Shown piece after piece: positions 27,745 through 34,834 of a stretch of 64,000 bases of DNA. Position numbers and translations under genes: made by a program. Positions within the stretch are counted from its first letter, which is position 1; every line of letters starts with the position of its first letter. The stretch is from Chryseobacterium sp. (lineage in GTDB: Bacteria; Bacteroidota; Bacteroidia; Flavobacteriales; Weeksellaceae): NCBI RefSeq assembly GCF_029240215.1, contig NZ_JARBTK010000002.1, positions 558,001 to 622,000 of the forward strand, in the 5' to 3' direction. A model generated the notes under the pieces. That model searched no databases and was not told where the DNA came from. It was given only the letters and a program-made list of their open reading frames with translations.

Positions 27745-29064
27745 ATGATTATGAAAAAAAATCTATTGTTCAGGCTCTGCCTGATGATGATAGCTCTGCT
27801 ATCTCTTTATTCCTGTATTCACGATGAAATCTATTCTTCATCTGACCCTTCCTCTACAGAATACACCAACAAAAGCCTCTGGAAACAGGATAAAAAGTAC
27901 ATTAAAAATGTCATGAAAGTCTATGCCGAAAACGAAGCGGAGATCAAAAAAGTAAATGGAATCCCTTACTGGAACTATGCTACAACCGTAGACAGCTTTG
28001 ATGAAAGCTTTGTAGCTGTACCTGTTGTAAATGAAGGGAAAGTAATATCTGTAATGAAAGTACCAAGACATGGCAAAAATATCTACTTTTACTATACCCA
28101 TGACGAAAGCGATCTTAAGTTTTTTCAGGGATTGGTTTTTGCCAAATACAAAAAAGCAGGAATGGCGGACGGATCAATAGCACAAACCGATGGAATAGCC
28201 TGTACCAGAAAATGGATGTCTATCTGGCTTCCTGATAGCGAGAGTAATCCTGATCCTGATTCTGGAGCAGGGCATTGGTCTACAGTGTCTATCATCAAAT
28301 GTGAAGCAACAAAAGATGAGTGTATAGGTATTGCCCTGCCTAACGGAGATTGTGATCTGAGCGGTGGTAACGAAGGTGGCTACGAATATCCAGGCGGTGG
28401 AGGTGAAGGAACTGAGCCGGAGGAAGAGGAAGATCCTTGTGATAAACTTAAGGCACAAAATATAAATACAGATTATCAGAACAAAGTTACTGATCTTAAT
28501 AAAACTTCTGTTTTTAATAAAGATCATGAAACTGGTTATTCTGAAAACAAAAATGGTAATTTTACAGAACTTACTACTTCCGATTCAGATGCTTTAAATA
28601 TTACGGTTGATGCAAATACAAGAGGTTACATACATGCTCATCTTAATGATAAGGCTTCCGGGAGATATGACGATCAGGGAATACAATTACATCGTCAACC
28701 CATACGGATGTTTTCACCTGCGGATGTGAATACTCTGATGTTGATAGCGGGTTTTAGATCAGAAGGAGACTATGAAGACATTTATGGAACTATGATATCA
28801 AGTTATGGCATTTACACAATAAAATTTACAGGAACTTCAGCTGATATTCAAACAGGGTTTAATACTGAAGAATGGAGTAAAGATTATCAAAAATATAGAA
28901 TAGAAAATAAGTATTTGAGTCTTGAAAAATTATTTCTTACTTTTTTAAAAGATAAAATGAATATACAGGGGGTTGAATTGTATAAAATAAAAAGCAATGG
29001 TACGATTCAGAAAAAAACACTTAGCACAAACAACCAAATAGAAACAACTGACTGCCCCGATTAA
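27745..29064 (+). CDS. Lipoprotein with JAMM-like C-terminal domain
   Basis: 439 residues; family not recognised. A signal peptide ends in a lipobox with Cys24 (SLYSC), so it should be lipid-anchored after export. Residues 25-125 are a head with WNYATTVDSFDESFVAVP. Residues 126-226 are a Cys-containing linker ending in a Gly-rich hinge (YEYPGGGGEGTEPE). The tail has Glu262, His297-x-His299 and, after a 24-residue insertion, Ser324-P-A-Asp327 (FSPADVNTL), which resembles the E/HxH/SxxD metal site of JAMM/MPN peptidases. A second lipoprotein gene follows 11 bp later. The linker is duplicated at 29722-30039. Metallopeptidase function is inference. Confidence 0.8.
   Translation: MIMKKNLLFRLCLMMIALLSLYSCIHDEIYSSSDPSSTEYTNKSLWKQDKKYIKNVMKVYAENEAEIKKVNGIPYWNYATTVDSFDESFVAVPVVNEGKVISVMKVPRHGKNIYFYYTHDESDLKFFQGLVFAKYKKAGMADGSIAQTDGIACTRKWMSIWLPDSESNPDPDSGAGHWSTVSIIKCEATKDECIGIALPNGDCDLSGGNEGGYEYPGGGGEGTEPEEEEDPCDKLKAQNINTDYQNKVTDLNKTSVFNKDHETGYSENKNGNFTELTTSDSDALNITVDANTRGYIHAHLNDKASGRYDDQGIQLHRQPIRMFSPADVNTLMLIAGFRSEGDYEDIYGTMISSYGIYTIKFTGTSADIQTGFNTEEWSKDYQKYRIENKYLSLEKLFLTFLKDKMNIQGVELYKIKSNGTIQKKTLSTNNQIETTDCPD
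28105..28422 (+). repeat. Linker repeat, copy 1
   Basis: 318 bp that reappear without gaps at 29722-30039, with 17 mismatches by my hand count (about 95% identity), most of them near the 5' end. It codes for the linker between head and tail of the lipoprotein. Sequence similarity stops sharply at GAGCCGGAG, where the two tails begin. Confidence 0.9.
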
Positions 29065-29075
29065 AATACAACAAT

Positions 29076-29672
29076 ATGAAAAATATCATTTTAGTAGCAA
29101 CATTATTTTTATCTGTATTATCATGTAAAGCACAGGTAATTGGAACTCTTGAACAATTTGAAGAATGCTCAAATCGTCCTAATCATGATGAAGGCTGTCC
29201 TGATTTAGAGAATATTACTTATGTAAAAGACACCAATAATAGGCTTAATCAATTTGTAGGGATATGGAAAGGTACTTATGGAGGAAAACAATATGAGATA
29301 AAATTAGAAAAGAAAATTAATTCAAAATATTTCATAACAAGTAAAATATCTTGGGACAGAATTATAGGAAGGATGATTATAAAAAATGATTTGGGAATTA
29401 TTATTTATAATTCTACGAATGAACCAGATAATAATATATCTTTTTTTGGCAACAATTTTCAACACAGAGCCTATGAGATGCATTTTGTAGGTAATTGGGA
29501 TTGCGCAGAATCAGGGCAGGTATTTATTGAGACACGACTTAATAATTCTAATGAGATGACATTATTCTATGCTCGAGATCTGGATGTTAAATTAGATCCC
29601 GCTAAATGCCCAAATTACAGCTCTTTTGTACAATTGCTTCCTAATAACAAAATGACTCTTGTAAAACAGTAA
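29076..29672 (+). CDS. Small lipocalin-like lipoprotein
   Basis: 198 residues. The N-terminus MKNIILVATLFLSVLSCKAQ is a lipoprotein signal with the lipobox Cys at residue 17. The mature part begins with an acidic stretch, then RLNQFVGIWKGTYGGKQYEIKLEKK, the start of a beta-barrel-like fold resembling the secreted DUF6705-type proteins of flavobacteria. It follows the JAMM-like lipoprotein by 11 bp and ends at a terminator, so both are one transcript. A paralogue sits in the same position after the second unit. It may be a partner, inhibitor or substrate of the upstream protein; nothing in the sequence decides. Confidence 0.75.
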   Translation: MKNIILVATLFLSVLSCKAQVIGTLEQFEECSNRPNHDEGCPDLENITYVKDTNNRLNQFVGIWKGTYGGKQYEIKLEKKINSKYFITSKISWDRIIGRMIIKNDLGIIIYNSTNEPDNNISFFGNNFQHRAYEMHFVGNWDCAESGQVFIETRLNNSNEMTLFYARDLDVKLDPAKCPNYSSFVQLLPNNKMTLVKQ

Positions 29673-29673
29673 T

Positions 29674-29697
29674 AAAACCTCCAATTGGAGGTTTTTT
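29674..29697 (+). terminator. Terminator of unit 1
   Basis: The perfect 22-bp palindrome AAAACCTCCAATTGGAGGTTTT runs into further T. A 29-bp stretch from 29674 to 29702 is identical to 31220-31248 after the second unit, so the terminator marks a repeated cassette end. Confidence 0.85.
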
Positions 29698-29721
29698 GTC
29701 ATTATCTAATATACAAATAAA

Positions 29722-30039
29722 GAAAGCGATCTTGCCTTCTTTCAGGGATTGGTTTTTGCCAGACACAAAAAAGCAGGAATGGCGGATGGTTCTACGGCAC
29801 AAACCGATGGAATAGCCTGTACCAGAAAATGGATGTCTATCTGGCTTCCTGATAGTGAGAGTAATCCTGATCCTGATTCTGGAGCAGGACATTGGTCTAC
29901 AGTATCTATCATCAAATGTGAAGCAACAAAAGACGAGTGTATAGGTATTGCCCTGCCTAACGGAGATTGTGATCTGAGTGGTGGTAACGAAGGTGGCTAC
30001 GAATATCCAGGTGGTGGAGGTGAAGGAACTGAGCCGGAG
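29722..30039 (+). repeat. Linker repeat, copy 2
   Basis: Second copy of the 318-bp linker sequence. It begins abruptly at GAAAGCGATCTT, 20 bp after the unit 1 terminator repeat ends; the signal peptide and head that precede copy 1 are absent. Confidence 0.9.
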
Positions 30040-30678
30040 CAAAAAACGCCTTGTCAGAAAATACAGGAAATAGGAAAGCATACAAAAACCAAATCTTTAT
30101 TTGAAAATTTAAAGACAAAAACTAATTCTACAAAAGAGTTCGGAGAAATTCTTATAGAATCTAATGGACAGATCAATAACATTCCTAAAGAAGGGGAATC
30201 TGGTGCAGGAGGTATTGATATTTCTTATTCCGGAGGACAGATTGATGGCTTCATCCATTCTCATTATGCGGGGTTATTATCTGTTTTTTCACCTGCAGAT
30301 ATTGCATCACTTTCCGCAATATATGCAAGCGGAAGCATCAGAGATATGAATACTTTTGTGATGGGTATAGTAACAGCATCTAATATCCAATATATGATGG
30401 TAATAGATGACTCTGCAAGTTTTGCTACTTTTTCGCAACAGTTTTTATTGTCTAATGGTAATATAGATCAAGATAAGACTGATCTTTTTGGATTGCTTGA
30501 ATTTGGCAAATATAATATACGTACAAATGGATTGTCTGCAACTAATGAATTAGGCTTTGTAAAACTTCTTTCAGAGACAAATTCAGGATTGAAGATATTG
30601 AAAGGATCTAATAATTCTAATGATTGGTCTGAGCTAAAAATAACTAATGGACAAGTTGTTCCCAAACCATGTAATTAA
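29749..30678 (+). pseudogene. Headless second JAMM-like unit (orphan tail)
   Basis: A 309-codon frame whose only start is a TTG at 29749. In-frame codons upstream read YTNKESDLAFFQG after a stop, with no ATG and no signal peptide, so it looks like a 5'-truncated copy of the lipoprotein. Residues 1-98 repeat the linker; the tail differs and carries Glu130, His170-S-His172-x8-Ser181-P-A-Asp184 (GFIHSHYAG...FSPADIASL), closer to canonical JAMM (HxH-x7-SxxD) than unit 1. The reading frame is intact, so it may serve as a silent tail that recombines with the head of unit 1, or be expressed cytoplasmically from the TTG. Confidence 0.7.
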
Positions 30679-30690
30679 AAAAAATATAAT

Positions 30691-31215
30691 ATGAAAAATA
30701 TCATCTATTTACTAAGCATTATCTGTTGTATAGGTTTCAACAATTGTTCTGCACAAAATACACCTTACCATAGGGTAGATCCTTATATTGATAAATTTGT
30801 AGGAACTTGGAAATGGGGAAATACGACAAATGGTCTCACTCTAGTTATGAAAAAAGAGAGTAATATTAATATAATTGATAGCAATACTGATACATTTGAC
30901 ATTCTTATAGGGTTTCACAAAATTTATAAAAACGGATTAATAACTGAAGACACTACAATATATAGCAACACAAATTTTAGTGATAAAAAGAGATCTATTA
31001 AAGCAATAAGCGATGAATCTAATACTAATGATATAATAGTGTTTATGCCGCATAAAAACAAGGGAATAAGATTAAAAATAACCTATATTGACAATACACA
31101 CATTAAAATAATTGAAGTGAAAAATCAAGAAGGAGCAAGATTTATTAAACCAGGTCAGAGCCCTACAGATTGGTCAATAGATATACCTAATAATATTATT
31201 TTGACAAAACAATAA
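30691..31215 (+). CDS. Small lipocalin-like lipoprotein, paralogue
   Basis: 174 residues. The signal MKNIIYLLSIICCIGFNNCSAQ has its likely lipobox Cys at residue 19. The mature part has YIDKFVGTWKWGNTTNGLTLVMKK, parallel to FVGIWKGTYGGKQYEIKLEKK of the protein at 29076, so the two are diverged paralogues of the DUF6705-like type. It follows the headless unit by 12 bp and is itself complete, unlike the unit before it. The conserved position after each tail implies a linked role. It ends at the second copy of the terminator. Confidence 0.72.
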   Translation: MKNIIYLLSIICCIGFNNCSAQNTPYHRVDPYIDKFVGTWKWGNTTNGLTLVMKKESNINIIDSNTDTFDILIGFHKIYKNGLITEDTTIYSNTNFSDKKRSIKAISDESNTNDIIVFMPHKNKGIRLKITYIDNTHIKIIEVKNQEGARFIKPGQSPTDWSIDIPNNIILTKQ

Positions 31216-31219
31216 TAGA

Positions 31220-31243
31220 AAAACCTCCAATTGGAGGTTTTTT
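31220..31243 (+). terminator. Terminator of unit 2
   Basis: Same palindrome and T-run as at 29674-29697. The identical stretch continues to 31248 (29 bp in total). Confidence 0.85.
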
Positions 31244-31246
31244 GTC

Positions 31247-31462
31247 ATGAAAACATTTATCAAAACAGCAACCGAAGGAAATCAGGTAGGTTTACAGGCA
31301 AGTAATCCCAATCGAGGTGCGCACACCCATACAGTTGATCTTTATAATTGTTTTTCTGCTTGAGATATCTACTTTTTGCAGAGAGCAAACACTATCTCTG
31401 CAGATACAAGATTTAAGTTTGCGAATAAAGAACAAAGCTTTCATAATATTATAACCCTATAG
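31247..31462 (+). pseudogene. Degenerate third JAMM-like tail
   Basis: An ATG at 31247 opens a frame of 38 codons to a TGA at 31361, and the same frame continues to TAG at 31460. Read through, it gives RGAHTHT...FSA(stop)DIYFL: His26-x-His28, eight residues, Ser37, two positions, Asp40. That is the same HxH-x8-SxxD spacing as in unit 2, with the TGA falling inside the SxxD motif. The segment NPNRGAHTH also resembles ANTRGYIHAH of unit 1. I read it as a decayed tail without linker or partner gene. The match is short, so chance is possible. Confidence 0.5.
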
Positions 31463-31520
31463 GTAGAATGGGAAACCCCTATACTGAGTGTTAATCAGAA
31501 ATAATATTCACAAAATGAAG

Positions 31521-31543
31521 AAACCCACCAATCGGTGGGTTTT
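31521..31543 (+). terminator. Terminator-like hairpin after unit 3
   Basis: AAACCCACC, AATC loop, GGTGGGTTT. It has a different sequence from the two upstream terminators but the same position after a unit. No gene is visible between 31463 and 31694. Confidence 0.65.
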
Positions 31544-31640
31544 AATTTATATAAGCAAATAAGTTTTTAATATCATCTTAATAAATCTGATTGCTCATTC
31601 TTGAATGAAGGGAAGGGGTCAAGTCTAAATGAAAGACAAT

Positions 31641-31677
31641 AAAAAAGGTGTTTCTCAGTATGAGAAACACCTTTTTT
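31641..31677. terminator. Bidirectional terminator
   Basis: A perfect 17-bp stem (AAAAAAGGTGTTTCTCA with its complement, 3-nt loop) with A-run and T-run on both sides. It terminates the subtilase gene on the minus strand and any read-through from the plus-strand units. Confidence 0.9.
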
Positions 31678-31694
31678 GTAAATTTTTTTAAAAA

Positions 31695-33611
31695 TTATTC
31701 CTTTATGAATTTAAAGCTTTTATTTTCTCCTTTTTTATTGATAAAGTTAGCGATGTAATTTCCTTTCGTCAATTGACTGATGTTGATTCTATTATTAATC
31801 AATTTTGAAGTTAATACTAATTTCCCAGAGACATCATAGATGTTAATAAGTAAATCTTTATCTTTCTCATTGATCTGAATGTAGTTTTTAGCTGGGTTTG
31901 GATAAAAATCAACTTTACTATCATTTGCTCTAATTGTTTCATTAGTTGAAAGAGTTGAAAGGTTATCAGATGTAGCAATTAAACTAAAGTTTTGGCTTCC
32001 ACCTGATAAAGTGCCTTTATGCGTAACGGTAATAGTGTAAGTTCCTGAAGGATTATTAATGTCTACTCTCTCAAAATTATCTACATTATTCGTACCTGCA
32101 TTTGTAGCTGCACTATATGGAGCCAGCATTCCTTCGAGTTTCCATGGATAGTAGTCAACACCATTTTTAGATACTTTTATATCAAGATCATTGACTAAAT
32201 ATTTGGTTGATGGATCGGTAGTTCCAGAGTTAGCTGTAGAAGCCTGAGGATCTGTCCAGGAAATTGAGATTTTCAATGGATTTGTACCACTAGCTGTGAT
32301 TGTTTTTGTATAGGTAGTATTGTTAGCTAATGTTAATTCATCAATAATACTTTTGTTTGAAGTAGTTGAATTTTTATTTTTAATTGTTATTGCAGCTCTT
32401 TCAGCATTGACTAATCCCCATCCATATTCATAATCCGGTCCCGCATAAAACCCTGCTTCATCGGCTGTATGTAAAATAAGCCCTTTAGCAGTAGCCGCTT
32501 TCATGTAATTTGAATACAATTGATTGTAATATTGCTGAACTAATAAAACTACTCCTGTGATTCCAGGTGATGCCATAGATGTTCCAGACATAAATCCTGT
32601 TGAAGTATTTGTTGTAGGTAGTGTAGATCTTACATTTACTCCTTTCATGGAAATATCTGGTTTTATTCTTCCATCATCAGAAGGTCCCCAACTACTGAAT
32701 GACGACATTACAACACTAGAAGGACCTGTATATTCATCTACTTGCTCAACAGCGGCAACTGTCATTACATTTTTTGCATTACCATGCCCGAATATCATGT
32801 CGTAACCAAATTTATTAGCTATTTGTGTTGATCCTGGAGCTGTAGTCTCATTTCTACTATTGCCTGCAGAAAAAACAGGTAAATAAAATGGGTTATTATA
32901 GCATATTTCATCAATCTGTTTGGCGCGGCTGTCATATGCTCCATAGAACCAAACGCTACTCAAAACACCAAAACCATAGGAATGATTTGAAACTAAAAGA
33001 CCATTAGATGCCTCACCTAACATTTCTACTAAATCACTATCCCAGTCATAAGAAATACCAGATGCATTAAATGCTATACCTTTTACAGATGGCAAAACAC
33101 CTTTTGCTATAATGGTGCCCATAACATGAGTTGCATGAGCGGCAGAAGTATTACCATCAACATTAGTTACTTTACTAACAGAGCCATTGACAAATTCTTG
33201 ATGAGTAGTCCGTATATTACCTCCGTCCCAAACTCCTGCAAGCATGTTTTGTCCCTGTATATTTAATCCTAAAGAACCACCATTGTATAATTTATTTGCT
33301 CTTGCGGTAATGCCTGCTCCTTCGTTATCAGTTTTAGCATAAACCATATCTCCGTTAGGTAATACATCTATTAATTCTTGTATGCCAAATTCACCAATGG
33401 TCAAACGTTTAACGTAATTTGGATTTGAATTTAAGAAAATGGTTAATCGCTGTTTTCTGCTAATTTCATTATTATTAAGTGTGTTTAATAATTTTTGGTT
33501 AGCTAATTTATCGGAAAATGTTGATATTTTCAGTCGCTCTTCTTTGGTTTGAGAAAAAGATTTAGCCGAAAATAAACAAAGCACAACTGATAAAAATATA
33601 GTTTTTTTCAT
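31695..33611 (-). CDS. Secreted S8 subtilase with T9SS sorting domain
   Basis: 638 residues. A signal peptide (to about 20) precedes a short pro-region and an S8 catalytic domain. The triad is Asp129 (GVWDGGNIR), His162 (AHATHVMGT) and Ser345 (GTSMASPG), with Asn251 as oxyanion residue (SAGNSRNE). A P-domain-like beta region (about 415-560) follows, then a C-terminal type A sorting domain (VDFYPNPAKNYIQI to the end), which directs export by the type IX system and surface attachment or release. It is an extracellular protease. It lies alone on the minus strand between two hairpin terminators. Confidence 0.95.
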   Translation of the reverse strand: MKKTIFLSVVLCLFSAKSFSQTKEERLKISTFSDKLANQKLLNTLNNNEISRKQRLTIFLNSNPNYVKRLTIGEFGIQELIDVLPNGDMVYAKTDNEGAGITARANKLYNGGSLGLNIQGQNMLAGVWDGGNIRTTHQEFVNGSVSKVTNVDGNTSAAHATHVMGTIIAKGVLPSVKGIAFNASGISYDWDSDLVEMLGEASNGLLVSNHSYGFGVLSSVWFYGAYDSRAKQIDEICYNNPFYLPVFSAGNSRNETTAPGSTQIANKFGYDMIFGHGNAKNVMTVAAVEQVDEYTGPSSVVMSSFSSWGPSDDGRIKPDISMKGVNVRSTLPTTNTSTGFMSGTSMASPGITGVVLLVQQYYNQLYSNYMKAATAKGLILHTADEAGFYAGPDYEYGWGLVNAERAAITIKNKNSTTSNKSIIDELTLANNTTYTKTITASGTNPLKISISWTDPQASTANSGTTDPSTKYLVNDLDIKVSKNGVDYYPWKLEGMLAPYSAATNAGTNNVDNFERVDINNPSGTYTITVTHKGTLSGGSQNFSLIATSDNLSTLSTNETIRANDSKVDFYPNPAKNYIQINEKDKDLLINIYDVSGKLVLTSKLINNRINISQLTKGNYIANFINKKGENKSFKFIKE

Positions 33612-33627
33612 TTTTAAAAAATTTTAG

Positions 33628-33635
33628 CAAATATA
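33628..33635 (-). promoter_or_regulatory. -7 box of subtilase gene
   Basis: TATATTTG on the minus strand, 16 bases before the ATG. There is no TTG at -33. Confidence 0.4.
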
Positions 33636-33737
33636 CGTAAAATCGATACTAAATAAATAATAAATGATATTCTACTAAAGAATTTTGTTTTTTTAAGGTT
33701 ATATGGTATTTTTAATTGAAAAATTTATTTAGCCTAA

Positions 33738-33808
33738 TTATTAATTTTCAATAAAAAAACACTAAAATTTAAAATAAACCTTAGTGTTTTTTTATTGAAA
33801 ATTAATAA
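33738..33808 (-). terminator. 28-bp perfect inverted repeat, likely terminator
   Basis: Arms 33738-33765 and 33781-33808 are exact complements over 28 bp with a 15-nt loop. The stem contains ACACTAA and runs of A/T. It begins 30 bp after the stop of the gene at 33838 on the minus strand, so it probably ends that transcript. The stem is much longer than an ordinary intrinsic terminator. Confidence 0.7.
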
Positions 33809-33837
33809 AAATTACTGTTATAATTGTTTTATAATAT

Positions 33838-34515
33838 TTATAGAGTATTTAAATAATTAACAAATTTAATTAAATCTTCTTCTTTGTTAAACTTTATCTT
33901 ATTTGACTTGAAAAATGTATTTAATTCATCACTTTTACCATTTATTGATTGTAGTGCGTCTTTTTCATTTTTAAGACCTTTTAGAAAAGTGCCATCAGCG
34001 GTTTTAATATAATACACGGGTGTATTTGTCCTAAAAATAGCTGGTTTTTCTGAGGCATAAGAATTAGCAGCTGGAACTACATCTTTAAATTCTGTTTTAA
34101 TTTTTTTATATAGTGTGTTTTTTCCACCTATTAATTCAAAAAAATATCCACTCATAGAATCATTTGTATCAATCAATACTAATGTGGTTTTAGGTTTTAA
34201 AATTTCAATCTTTGAGAAAATCACATCTTTAGGAAGTACTTGTATTTTACCATCTTTCTGGAATTCTATTTCATCCTTATAAGTGTTGTATCGTATTGGT
34301 ACGTTTTCGTAATTATCAGCAACCTTAGCTTGATGAAAATTAGTATCAAAATATGGAGAGCCTTTTATTTCTTCGTATTTTAAGGATTTTCCTGATTCTG
34401 ACTTTACACCTCCAAAAACAGAAGTGTCACCAAGAACTTGATTTACTGAAAGTGTTTGTTGAGCCTGTATTTCAACTGCTAAAATGATAAGTATAATTGC
34501 AATTATTTTTTTCAT
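33838..34515 (-). CDS. Exported protein of unknown function
   Basis: 225 residues; not recognised. The N-terminus MKKIIAIILIILAVEIQAQQ is a signal peptide with cleavage near AQA/Q, and there is no lipobox. The mature protein is hydrophilic, Lys-rich and mixed alpha/beta, with the segments VPIRYNTYKDEIEFQKDGKIQVLP and GYFFELIGGKNTLYKKIKTEFK, a pattern common in small periplasmic or surface flavobacterial proteins that react to nothing known. It is monocistronic and divergent from susC. Confidence 0.7.
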   Translation of the reverse strand: MKKIIAIILIILAVEIQAQQTLSVNQVLGDTSVFGGVKSESGKSLKYEEIKGSPYFDTNFHQAKVADNYENVPIRYNTYKDEIEFQKDGKIQVLPKDVIFSKIEILKPKTTLVLIDTNDSMSGYFFELIGGKNTLYKKIKTEFKDVVPAANSYASEKPAIFRTNTPVYYIKTADGTFLKGLKNEKDALQSINGKSDELNTFFKSNKIKFNKEEDLIKFVNYLNTL

Positions 34516-34834
34516 ATTTAATTTTTAGCATATTTACAAATTTTATTCAAGTGAAACAATGTATTTGAAATAAATTTTACAAATCAAACGGTATAATTTA
34601 TAAATATTCTAAATAATAAATTATTGGTTGATAATTAAATGTTAAAATTTATATGAATGTATAAGTATTTGAAATTTAATGATCTTTTTTAGTTTACTGT
34701 TATGAAATTACACATAAATGAATCGAAGAAATGAAAAGATTTCAAAAAAAAAGGGGTAAGATTACTAAAAAAACTTGCAAGTGTTAATATTTATTAACAT
34801 ATTTGCTCATTAAAAATATTAAAATTTTGTTAAT
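34516..34834. other. AT-rich divergent promoter region
   Basis: 319 bp without a credible ORF. It separates two divergent genes and is extremely AT-rich. CATATTTG at 34797-34804 is one base off TAnnTTTG and is the best -7 candidate for susC. I see no clear regulator site. Confidence 0.5.

Noticed and set aside
29641..30081. Minus-strand frame opposite the linker repeat, also seen opposite copy 1
   Set aside because: It is antisense to a coding repeat; its preservation follows from the near-identical plus-strand DNA.
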